64,000 nt of DNA from Calliphora vicina (taxonomy: Eukaryota > Arthropoda > Insecta > Diptera > Calliphoridae). The notes below the pieces were generated by a model. That model was not told the origin of the DNA, did not search any database, and saw only the letters and a program-made list of their open reading frames with translations. Shown piece by piece: positions 50,201 to 59,755 of the stretch. Position 1 is the stretch's first letter. The number at the start of each line of letters is the position of its first letter. The position numbers and the translations under genes were made by a program. Where the stretch lies: the NCBI RefSeq assembly GCF_958450345.1, contig NC_088782.1, positions 1,993,501-2,057,500 on the forward strand, written 5' to 3'.

Positions 50201-53200
50201 GATTCCCGGAAATCAAAAAAGGTCGGAAAATTAAAAACCCTAAATGAGATATAAAAGACAAAAATTGGTTAACAAATGTTAAAGTTATTAAAAATTTCCC
50301 AAGCCATTAACGAGTCGCAGGACACTATAACGAAAAATTAAGTTTTATTTTCAAATTTTCTTAAACAAATGTTAGATCATCACATTGGTAATTATTGAGA
50401 ATACAATAGGGAATAAAAATATGTGAAAAAGATGTCAATACCTCATACAGTTTTTCCGTACCTGCGATTTAAATTTTGCTATTTTCGGGAAAAAACTAAT
50501 TTGTTGGCGATATTTTGGCAGATGATATCAATTTCGTTGAATTTTAAGTAAAACCTATACAGAATATTATAGGCTAGATAATTTTAAATATAGTCTGAAA
50601 ATTTTACTAAAAGGGGACAACGTTAACCCTTAAATCGTGAAGGTCAAATTTTGCATTATTTGGAATTTCTAAATAAATGATAGCGATATATTATATATTT
50701 TTGTGTAGATTTTAATGAATGTTGCGAAAAATATACCTTGAGGTCTTAGATTTACAATAACAGTGCAAAAATGGAAATTAACCCTTAAGTTATTGATTTC
50801 TTAAAACGTTTAAATTTAAAAATTGCTTATGAATAAGGTCTTTAGTGTTTTATAAGTTTTTTTTATTGAATTATTGTTGTTGTAAATAATAACATAATTG
50901 GAAAAATATAAACAAATTAATTATATTCATTTATTTTTGTTTATACTTATGTATTATGACTTGAAACCAATGCAAGGCAGTTCATTCCGTTTATGTACAA
51001 AATTGTGTTCGTATAGAAAAGAAAAATTACAATGCAAACATTAAAATTATATTAGGAAAAAATAAAATATGCAAAAATGTACCATAAAATGAAAATTATG
51101 CAAAAATATGCATTATCAAATCGATGCTAAAATTCTTAAAATTATCTAAAACGGATTTATAACTAATTCATACGTTTATACGACAAACATTTAAAATTAC
51201 GTAGAACGTAGCACATAGTATAGTTGCCGCAACCATGTCGTAACCATCTCATTTCTCTGGGTGTACGTACAACTATGTACAAACAATTATTTTTAATATA
51301 AATATTTCATTTTCGTTTAAAGACCTTCATAAAATATCTCAACGTTAAGTTTCCATTTAATTTGCGTTATAATAAAAGACAACAACAACCAGTTTTACTT
51401 AAATTTTGTATCCAGTGTATTTTATATGGTGGGATGGCAGAGGAAGGAGTAAATATCTTAGTTTACTCGTTGATTTACCTTTAACATAGATATACATATA
51501 TTTTACCACTATATGTCTTGGTAATGGCACTACAATTAATTAAAATGTATTTTATGGTCGTGAATGAAATCTTGTTCATTTCGTGCTATGAGTTCTGTGC
51601 ATTCAATTTCCTTAATTTCTTTACTTCAGACTATAAAACAGTGTAATTGTACTAACATAGCCGTACGTACATACATATGTACGTATCTAGTAATATACTT
51701 TATGTGTTAAATATTGTAATAAGATTTTATTAATACTATAAACAAACATTTTATAAGATTATAACTCAAACAAAATACATTTACAAATTCTATCTTTCAC
51801 CCCATACACTCGCACTTACACACATACACACATAAAATAGGAAACCACAAATAAGAATAGGCAAAATGAAAAAAAACATGAAAGGAAAAGGATAGGATGT
51901 ACATATAAATAAGGACTGAGATCGAAAAATCTTAACATGTTGATAAAACAGTTTTGATTTTTTTTATTTGATTGAAATTATTATTACAATTTACAAAAAA
52001 TATTTGGGTTATTCAAACGGTATGCTATTAGGTGGTATTGTCATAATGTCATAAAATATTTTTTTAGTTTAAACAAATTATTCTTGAGCTGCAAACAAAA
52101 AAAGTGTTATTTTATGATAAACCAATAAACATTATTCAAAAAGTCTTATTAGTTTATAACTTTTTTGTTTGAAACCCAACAAAAATTTGTTTAAACTAAA
52201 AAAATATTTTATGACATTATGACAATACCACCTAATAGGACACCGTTTGAATCCCCCAATTATTTTTATAGTTCTAATCAATAGTGATGAATTTATGAAC
52301 CTTTTCCGGAAACCCTTCCATTAAGGTTTTCATGGAGCTTTCTGTCACTTTGTTTCGAACAGGTAGTCCATCTCCGTTTAAAATCGACCACACTTTTGGA
52401 CACCTTTTTTGTGCTCTTCAATTGTCTTTTAACAAGATCCCAATATCTCTCCACTGGCCTTAGCTCCAGGCAGTTTGGAGGATTTGCCTCTATTGGTACA
52501 AATAACATATTATTGTTCTTGTACCACTCAACCCTTGCTTACCATAGTGACAGGATGCCAAATCAAGTCAAAAATAAGTGGACACATTAAGGAGTCTTAT
52601 GAATGGAAGCATCCTCTTTTGTAAGCATTCCTTGTTGTAATTTTCGGTATTAAGAACTTTTGGGAAATCCTAAACTTTTCTACAACATTCCAATATTGAT
52701 CCGGAAGTTGCAGCAGGTATATTTTTTGTATAAAATTTGACTTCAATTTCCGTGCTCTATCATTGGCCTCTAAATTTTTAGCAGAGTTCTTGTCAGGAAC
52801 TTTTTGAGCCTTGTATGTTTTTAAACCTGCATTGGCTTTAACTTTTCGTGCCAAAGAGTCCGAGTACTGAGCTAACCGGACTGTTTTCCTACCGGATGTG
52901 TTGGGAGCTCTTTTGAAAATGCTTTCTATTTAATGCCCAGCAGTTAAGCAAGTAGTCAATGTATCCCTTAAAGACAGTAATTGTCACAAATGTCTTATCA
53001 CTTGGCTAACTCCAATTTATATATTTTGGTCATTTGACACGTGTGACTTTGTAGTGCAGAGAGAAGACAATTGGTTACTTTATACATCCCAAGTAATCTA
53101 GCGTGAAGACAATTGACACTTAAGTGTCTCTAAGTAATCTGGAGTGTAATCACTTTAAACGTTTTGTGAGTAATTCGTACAAACTGGTTTTATATAAATT

Positions 53201-56200
53201 GTGTTGATATAATTCTCATACAGTTTATTTTTATTTTTGCTTAAGTATCTGGTATCCCATGTAACATAGCATGAAGTCAATAGTCACTTTAGTGTCTCTT
53301 AGTAACCTATGGAGAAGTCACTTCATACGTTTTTTTTGTACTGCACTTTATTTTACCCACCAGAAGTGTTGACAACTTTCGATCAGCTATCAGATAGTCC
53401 CATTGTATCAAAAGAGTCAATTGAACCCCTGCTTAGGACATGTACGTGTTAAAATAACTAGTCAAGTAGCTGATCAAGTAACCAGTTACAAAGCTAGTAA
53501 GGTAACTGACGCTATGTAAACAGTATGTGAATCTAATGCGTTGCCTACTTTGGACCAGCTATTAGACAGTCCCATTGTAATCAAAAAGAGACAATTGACC
53601 CCCTGCCTAGGACATGCCCGTGTTAAAATGACTAGTCACGTGGCTATCGAAGTAACTAGCTCCCACCCTAAAGGATGGGTAAAATCACTAGTTCGGTACT
53701 GTCTCCTCGAACTGCTGGGTGTCTTTTAAATCCTCTCACCAATACACTTATTCTCACTAACACATTCAATTCTTTATTTTATTCAGTGCACCTACAAACA
53801 CACAAATACAAAAACTGAAAAAATATAGAAAAAGTCATACACCAGTGCTCATGCGTATTCCTAGTTGTCTCGTTGAGTGGACAACGACTACTAAAATGTA
53901 AGAGCATAAGAATACGTGTAATTTGATTCTGCACAATTGTGCTATGGGCTGCGCATTACTGCTTTAGAAACATCATATGCACCATTCCTTCTACATGAAC
54001 CAGGTTTTCTATCAACGGACAAGTTCTCCCGATAAAGTTTAATAACATTGGAATCAGTTTGACGGTAGGCCTTTTGCCAACTTTTTGTACGACCAAGTTG
54101 GGTTTTGTTGAAAATATTTAATAATTTTAGTACGCACTTTTTTCTCGTCACTCATTTTAATCATATTAACAACAACAAATGACATTAACATAATAACATA
54201 ACATAATTGACATTAAACATAATAACTGACATGTTTTACATTGATAACTTGATAAAAAAAATCAAATAATACCTGGGTTAAAAGTTTTAATGAAAAAAGT
54301 GTGTTAAGGTTTTTTCGATCCCAGTCCTTAGTATCATGGCATCTACTTTATTTTTTTGTTTATTTAATTTTTTCGAATGTGAAAAATATTTGCAACGTTT
54401 CAACATTTAAGCAGATTACTTACTCTTTTATCTGGATTCCAGAACATAAAAATCAGCATCATGACATTGTAAGGTGTCCAACAGATGAGGAAGGCAAAAA
54501 TGATTACAACGGAAATTCTCAGAGATTTCATTTTGGCTTTATGTATAAGTCTTTGACGATTCGTCTGACTGGTGGGTTTGTTGCTATTATAGCCAGCCAA
54601 CTTTGAACCTTGAAACATTTTTTCACTGTCTGCAATATAAATAAATGAATGAAAAAAGCATTAAATAATAGAAATAAAACAACAAAAACAGATTGTAAAT
54701 TAAATATAAAATATGGGTTGGCTTGCTGTTTTGATGCTGATTTTGGCAACTGTAACATGGGTTGGTATACTAAACTGATTCTATTTAGATAAAAAACATA
54801 AACAAACAAATAAATACATTTTAAGGTTTCAAAACTATCCACTCGGAAGGCTATAATAGAATTTTAGGGAGACAACAATGTAGTAATACAACTGATGTTT
54901 ATCTATAATAACTCTTGGAAAGAACATCAGCACTCTTAATGTAGTAGTTACCTGTAGAAAAACATGTAAATGATTTCTTTCTTTTTTTTTTCTAGAAAAG
55001 TACACCGTCAGGATATTTGGAAAAGGGTTTATACTATTAATCTTGATAAATTTAGGATGTATATATTGTTGTTTTGTTTAAATATGTTTAATAGTTTTCT
55101 AAATAAAAATTATTTAACTTTTGTTGTGCAAAAATTAACTAAAATTATCCTTAAGTTTAATCAAACACGAAGGTTTAAACAATTAGAGAATTTTTTTATT
55201 CTCAAATTTATTTCAAATAAGTTTATTTTTCAAATTAATAGAAAAAAAATCAAAACTTTATAAAAATTTACTTGCATAGTTTTGAACTACATAATACACA
55301 ACTTTAACTTTAATTTAATTTAATTTGTAGGATAGAGATATTCCCCCATATTTATAAACAGTTTTTAAATGTATCAAAGATTTATAAAACAAAATTTCCA
55401 TAAAAAATTTGACTTTGAAATTTTATAAATCTGACTTTATCTTATTTATACCTTTTAAAATTCTTAAAAATCCGGGATTTACATTATATGACGTATCTTT
55501 TGAGCGCGGTTTTTGATTTTAATAATTTATATGTCATTTTGAAATGTACATCTGTAATTTATTCTCACTATTAGTGTAAACAACAAAGTTTTTGTTGCTT
55601 CGAATATATTGAATTTTGTACCAACAAAGCGTCATATTCAGGACGTTTTGTTATACTTCTTTAAATTGGAAAAAAGTTCCGCAGACGCACACCGATTGCT
55701 AACCAAAGCGTATGGTGATTGTGTTCCATCGGTTCCAAGAATGCGAGAATGGTTTGTTCGGTTCAGAAGTGGTGATTTTGAAAATCACCACGTTTTGAAA
55801 GCCAGAAAATGTTTGAAGACCAAGAATAAGCATTGGCATTACTCCACGAAGATTGTTGTCAAACTGAGAGACCTTGAAAGACGATTTTGTATGTCTGAAA
55901 TGCTGCGTACGAGATGGTATGTAAAACCAGGCCAACCAGCCGAATCGGCACCTAATATTATGTGCTGCTGATATGGCCAGACCATCACAGGGAAACTGTA
56001 CCGAATACAACTGATTCGTTTGAAGAGATCATTTGCCGAAAAACTCCCAGAATATGCGTCCAGAAATGAAACTGTAATATTCCATCATTACAACGCTCGG
56101 TCACATGTTGCAATAATTGTTAAAAACTATTTAGAATGAAGTGGTTGGGAAGTTTTGCCTCACCCGCTTTATAGTTCAGACCATGCTCCGTCCGACTACT

Positions 56201-59200
56201 ATTTCTTTGATACGCTACACTTTGGAACAGAGTATCAAAAATTGGCTTGATTCGTTCTTGGCCTTAAAAGATGAGAAGTTCTTTTGGCTCGGAAATATGG
56301 GAAAATGCCATAGCTAACAGTGGCCAATACTTTGAATAAATTTATATTGTACAAATATTTCAAAATAAAAGCTAAAAATTTTGAAACAATTTCTCATTAT
56401 TAAGTCATATACCCAATACAAATTTATATTAAAATATCTGAAATGTTGTTGCTGATTTCCTGGGCATTTTCCACTCCCGGGAAATATTAGAAAAACTGTA
56501 AATTCCTGGGAATTCCTGGTCATTTTTCGGTAAAATTCACTAATGTTTATATAGGTACATTAGAGCCACTCTCTTCGTATGGAGAGGAATTGATTTAGTT
56601 ACCACCCTCTAATTAAGCCTTGATTTGTTTAAGGATGTATCCCAATATATTTTGGGTCGTGAGCTGGATAATTTTCAAAAAATCCATTTTTATTTTTTTG
56701 GAAAATATTTTTATTTTTACTCAAAACTACACAATATCGGCAATAACATGTGAAATTTTGTTCCCATGAAGGGAATATTGCTATCATGATATTTCCATGA
56801 ACTTTTTATTCACAATCACCCCTATCGCGAATCAATATTTCACATGTAATATGTTGCCTTTTCCCATTTTTCGTTCATGAAATTTGTTTACGTGAAAGAA
56901 TTCCCCATGTTGTGAAATTTTTAGATGGAATTTTGTAAACAATAAACAGCTGTTACGAACAAAATCAACTATTGTGAATGAAAAGTTCATGGGAATATCA
57001 TGATAGCAATTTTCCCTTCGAGGGAAATGGATATTTCATGTGAACATAAATTCCACATGTTTTTCACTATAGCTATAGTGGTTAATAAGAGACTGTAAAT
57101 TTATTTCTGCTGAACGTTCAGTTACGCGTATGTCATTGGGGTAACACTCTTTTTTAGTTTTAGCTAAAACATCGTAGCTTGGATAAATGTTACAATTTCG
57201 CTCTTTGGCACCATATTGCATTAATTTATATGTATTTTTTGAGTAGTCTCCATCTATATATAGGGCCAAAGCTTCCTCAGGTGTATATGGAATAGGTGCT
57301 TTTGGCTCAGCATTTACAGTTTTAATCATTTTTGAAGCTATTGTAGGTTCTGAGCTCAATTTCGAAACAACTTGTGAAGCATTCCTTTTTCCAGATTTGA
57401 AAAGACTAATGCGCATTGCTAACATTAACTCTTCTGTTGGCGTCTTATCAACAATAGAAGAAACCTTTTTTATTTGAGCACTCTGAAAAATTTGTATATT
57501 TACGACGATCAATGGCTGGTTCTGGAAAAATAAGATCTCCTTCTAACCATTCTTTATTTCGATCTGCGAATTTTGTCATGATTCTGTGACTAGTTGTCCA
57601 CTTGTACCGCAGTTTATTAACAAAATTTCTTAATTGTTGACGAATTTGTTGACATTGCTCTTCGTTATATTTTGATGGATCAATAACATTAGAAAAAACA
57701 TGAATTTCCACCGCTAAAAACTTTTTTGTTAGTACTGGTTCAGAGTGCCAAATTAAAAAAAGGGTGCGTTTAGACTCTGACATTGCATCTAAAAAACGTA
57801 AAAAATCATAAAGTTGCAAAAAGTTGCAGCTAATTTTTCACATGGACATAGAAAACAGAACATAGAAACAAATAAACCAAACATTGGAGCGAAATTCGTC
57901 GAATACTCCCAACTTTTATTCCACAGAAGTTTAAGTTACATATAATAAAACACAATTTTACACAGGTCATTTGTTTACCACATTTAAGAACAAAAACATA
58001 TAAGCACAAATCACAAACATATTTTTTTATTTCATACATATGTAACTAATAATTTCAATTTAAACACTAATTCAAAAAAATATATATAAAGTAATGATTT
58101 TGTTGTGTAAACAAACTTTAACTTTAAAAAAGCGCGAAAAGTATTAATGCACTTGCTAAAACATATGACAAGTTTGAAAGCTCACAGGTGGGCGAATATC
58201 GAGTGCAAAACAAAAAAAAACCAAAAATCCGTTGGTTTCTTAGTTACCAAAAAAATAAAAAAAATTAGCAGAATTCTAAAATTTAAAATTTCCTTAAAGC
58301 GCCACTAGATTGGCCATTTCTCCCACTGTATATAGGGGTGAATAGTAGACTTTGTTCGTAGCAGCTGCTTATTGTTTACAAAAGTCCATCTAAAAATTTC
58401 ACAACATGGGGAAACGTGAACAAAGTTCATGTGAAATATTGTTTCGCGATAGGGGTGATAATATGGTGTATCATTTGAAAGGGCTCTTCCAGTCACATAC
58501 AACGCTTATGTTTGCCATGTCCAAGTTTAATATAGAGATATTCCATAATTTATAAAATGCTTATTATTTTGAAAGTAAATTGAAATACTCGTATTTAAAT
58601 ATTTACTTGATTTAAAAGGTTTTTTGTAAATTTTATTTTTTTAAATTCCGGGAAAATTTTCCCGATTAGGAACACATTTTGATCTTACTTTAAGGTGGGT
58701 TTTAGACTAATAATTTTGGACGTTACAAATATGATAATTTTCAATGAATGTAATAAAAAGATGTATATCTAAAACGAAATCAAAATTTAATTCTGACATT
58801 CTTTTAATTTTCAAAACTAAGGCATTGTGGTAAATATCATTGGGAGTAGAGATTAAAAATCCAACTCTCTATAAATTCTTAATTGTTTTAAGACCTTTTG
58901 TAATTAAATAATTAAAATACCCTTGTCATTCATTCATTGGTCTTTGTATAAAAAAAAATCTTATCAAGTGGTTAATTATCTGCATAATAATAACTATCTA
59001 CATATTTTTTCATTAAGTTTTATGTTAGTTTCATGAACTTTCTTAAAACTTTTACTAATTTTTAAATTAATATATTGTTGATACTTTAAAAATTTTCTAA
59101 GAATAGACCATGAATCACTTTGAAAAACAAGTAAATATCAAAAAATTTGAAAAAAGGATAAAAGGAGAAATCAATTATTCTTCTGAAACCATAACAGCAT

Positions 59201-59755
59201 AGCAGCAGCGTTTGCTTGCTGTCAATGAATGGCATCATCCGGACGTAGTGTAAGCTAATGGAAAATCTATTGTACTCTGGCAAGTAGGTGGGTTGGTTTG
59301 CTAGTAAATGAAATATAAATTAGTTGTCATTTCTGGGGAAAAACCAAGACAAACAAAATTTCTATTGAAGTAATTGTGAAACTTGAACATTATGTTGCTA
59401 GAAATTAAGGGTTCGTTTGTCTTTCAAAAATGATTAGTTTGTTATAGTTATATATAGCAATTTTCTTGTCTTCTTTTAAACCTATATTTCTGAAACAACC
59501 CACGTTAAACGCACAAGTTCCCTTTGCAAAAAGTTTGATTTTCAAAGTTTTTTATTTCTGCTTTTACTTACTTGAAATGGTGCGAAATGTTGACATATAC
59601 GTTCCAAACAGTATACACAATGGCAGCAAAAATGTGAAAACCAAAGTAAATGTGGCATAAAGCTGCTCCTGCCATTCTGCCGTATAAAAACCATGTGTAA
59701 CACATTGATAAAATTCCTCAATGAAAGGTCCACGTGCAACACGAAATATGAAAAA
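41233..59755 (-). CDS. CrzR: Corazonin receptor (GnRH/AKH-like GPCR), C-terminal four exons
   Basis: Exons in transcript order: 59572-59755, 54424-54629, 47072-47223, 41233-41923 (stop TGA at 41233-41235). Phases agree, giving 410 visible residues. The first exon carries ECL2 and TM5 (TFTLVFTFLLPLCILFGTYM). The second has the basic third loop and TM6 with the CWTPY motif (FAFLICWTPYNVMMLIFMFW). The third has TM7, FFFGMSNSLVNPLIYG, where NPLIY is the family NPxxY motif. The last exon encodes a long Ser/Ala/Asn-rich cytoplasmic tail with a run of about five Ala and ends S-S-V, compatible with a class I PDZ ligand. Receptors of this family bind corazonin, AKH or GnRH-like peptides and signal through Gq or Gs. 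The TM7 and post-TM7 sequence fits corazonin receptors better than AKH receptors. TM1-4 exons must lie beyond 64000. Introns of 5.1, 7.2 and 4.9 kb are heavily invaded by transposons, but all splice sites are intact. Confidence 0.85.
43561..43891 (+). mobile_element. Mini-Helitron inside the Tc1-like element
   Basis: Starts TC-TATATATATAAAAATG and ends GTCAACTAG followed by T, with the same body as the copies near 29.6 and 30.8 kb in the opposite orientation. Next to the 5' end about 23 bp of the Tc1-like host present in the sister copy is missing. Confidence 0.7.
43922..45748. mobile_element. Foldback/Mutator-like element, 1,827 bp, perfect 9-bp duplication
   Basis: Terminal inverted repeats of about 340 bp start AAGGGTGTGAAGTTAAATTC. 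ACTTTTTTC flanks both ends exactly (43913-43921, 45749-45757) and occurs once in the uninserted sister Tc1 copy (54133-54141). The centre is a tandem array whose marker TAGGACAG recurs at 44181, 44350, 44513, 44682, 44845, 45013, 45183 (TAGGATAG) and 45345. Spacings alternate near 169 and 163, so the higher-order unit is about 332 bp. Long TIRs with internal tandem repeats and 9-bp duplications are the foldback/MULE pattern. No transposase. Confidence 0.9.
46306..48791. other. Receptor intron DNA around exon 47072-47223
   Basis: Apart from the TM7 exon I see no gene. An A-run of about 19 lies at 46500. A cluster of AACCGGTTAACCG-type repeats at 48180-48300 resembles hAT subterminal repeats but has no matching other end. 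Confidence 0.45.
48792..50242. mobile_element. hAT-like element, 1,451 bp, perfect 8-bp duplication
   Basis: Ends TAGGGTTTTTATCC and, inverted, TAGGGTTTTTAATT; AATGAGAT flanks both sides exactly (48784-48791, 50243-50250). Subterminal CCCGGGAAT repeats at both ends (48813-48890, 50150-50215). No transposase frame. The GTCCGTCTGTCTGT dispersed repeat is nested at 49195-49850. Confidence 0.85.
49195..49850. repeat. Dispersed GTCCGTCTGTCTGT repeat nested in the hAT-like element
   Basis: Runs from CCTTCGTGAGAAGGGTATAA to GGTGAAGGGTATATAAGATT and ends TTACTTGTTTC. Fullest copy of the family also seen at 33770 and 39850. It contains a long A-rich stretch at 49600-49740. Confidence 0.65.
50251..51909. 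other. AT-rich receptor intron, nothing recognised
   Basis: No open frames, repeats with defined ends or RNA genes seen. Contains a palindromic stretch ACATACATATGTACGT at about 51670. Confidence 0.5.
52005..52258. mobile_element. 254-bp MITE with long TIRs, ATT duplication and empty site
   Basis: TIRs of about 70 bp (TGGGTTATTCAAACGGTATG to its inverted end TGGGGGATTCAAACGGTGTC). ATT lies at 52002-52004 and 52259-52261; the sister Tc1 copy at 42735-42750 reads straight through with a single ATT, proving insertion. Same family as 28346-28456, which is an internally deleted version. Confidence 0.9.
52927..54002. mobile_element. 1.08-kb insertion in the second Tc1-like copy
   Basis: The sister copy reads GAAAATGCTTTC-GGTTTTCTATC without interruption (43450-43475), so this block is inserted. 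It includes CCCAGCAGTT (52935) and inverted AACTGCTGGG (53712), which may bound a 790-bp element. Inside are two diverged direct repeats: TTWAGTGTCTCTWAGTAA (about 53131 and 53288) and CAGTCCCATTG/AGTCCCATTG with CTAGGACATG (about 53386 and 53560, offset 174). Confidence 0.6.
55465..56420 (+). pseudogene. Mauritiana-like mariner, most complete copy, inactivated
   Basis: The frame from 55609 encodes the N-terminal region (FVPTKRHIQDVLLYFFKLEK) and the EWFVRFRSGDF motif. After frameshifts and an in-frame stop at about 55969 come HHYNARSHVA and LPHPLYSSDHAPSDYYFF, covering the second and third catalytic aspartate regions. The N replacing the second-block aspartate (HYNAR for HDNAR-type) and the stops show it is dead. 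Lies in the receptor intron in the opposite orientation. Confidence 0.8.
56816..58459 (-). mobile_element. TIR-bounded DNA element of unknown superfamily
   Basis: ATCACCCCTATCGCGAA with CAATATTTCACATG at the left is repeated inverted at the right (58459). Further in, AACAATAAACAGCTGTTACG (left) matches AACAATAAGCAGCTGCTACG (right inverted). The left end is embedded in a second inverted repeat (56744-56814 against 56966-57050; GCTATCATGATATT). It encloses the frameshifted frame at 57036-57783. I see no certain target duplication. Confidence 0.6.
57036..57783 (-). pseudogene. Transposon-borne protein of unknown function, one frameshift
   Basis: The frame opens MSESKRTLFLIWHSEP at 57783 and runs to about 57495; a one-base shift in a T-run moves it into the frame that continues to the stop at 57036. 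Together about 245 residues. The C-terminal part contains YGAKERNCNIYPSYDVL and KKECYPNDIRVTERS; I recall similar IYPSY / CYP-type motifs in repetitive uncharacterised proteins of aphids and cnidarians, but cannot name a family. There is otherwise no internal stop, so decay is recent or the shift is an assembly error. I assign no function. Confidence 0.55.
58460..59571. other. Receptor intron next to the TM5 exon, nothing recognised
   Basis: AT-rich; no repeats with defined ends and no frame with recognisable content. Confidence 0.4.

Larger units (their letters stand above)
51912..54328 (-). mobile_element. Second Tc1-like copy, TA duplication
   Basis: Ends AGGACTGAGATCGAAAAATC and, inverted, AGGACTGGGATCGAAAAAAC, between TA at 51910-51911 and 54329-54330. 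The minus-strand frame EANPPNCLELRPVERYWDL is the transposase C-terminal region, closer to a working sequence than in the copy at 42622. It carries two insertions (52005-52258 and 52927-54002) but lacks the Helitron and foldback of its sister. It inserted about 94 bp from the receptor TM6 exon. Confidence 0.8.

Noticed and set aside
54970..55263. 97-codon plus-strand frame in the receptor intron
   Set aside because: Composition is simply AT-rich (Phe/Leu/Lys/Asn), with no motif and no splice support.
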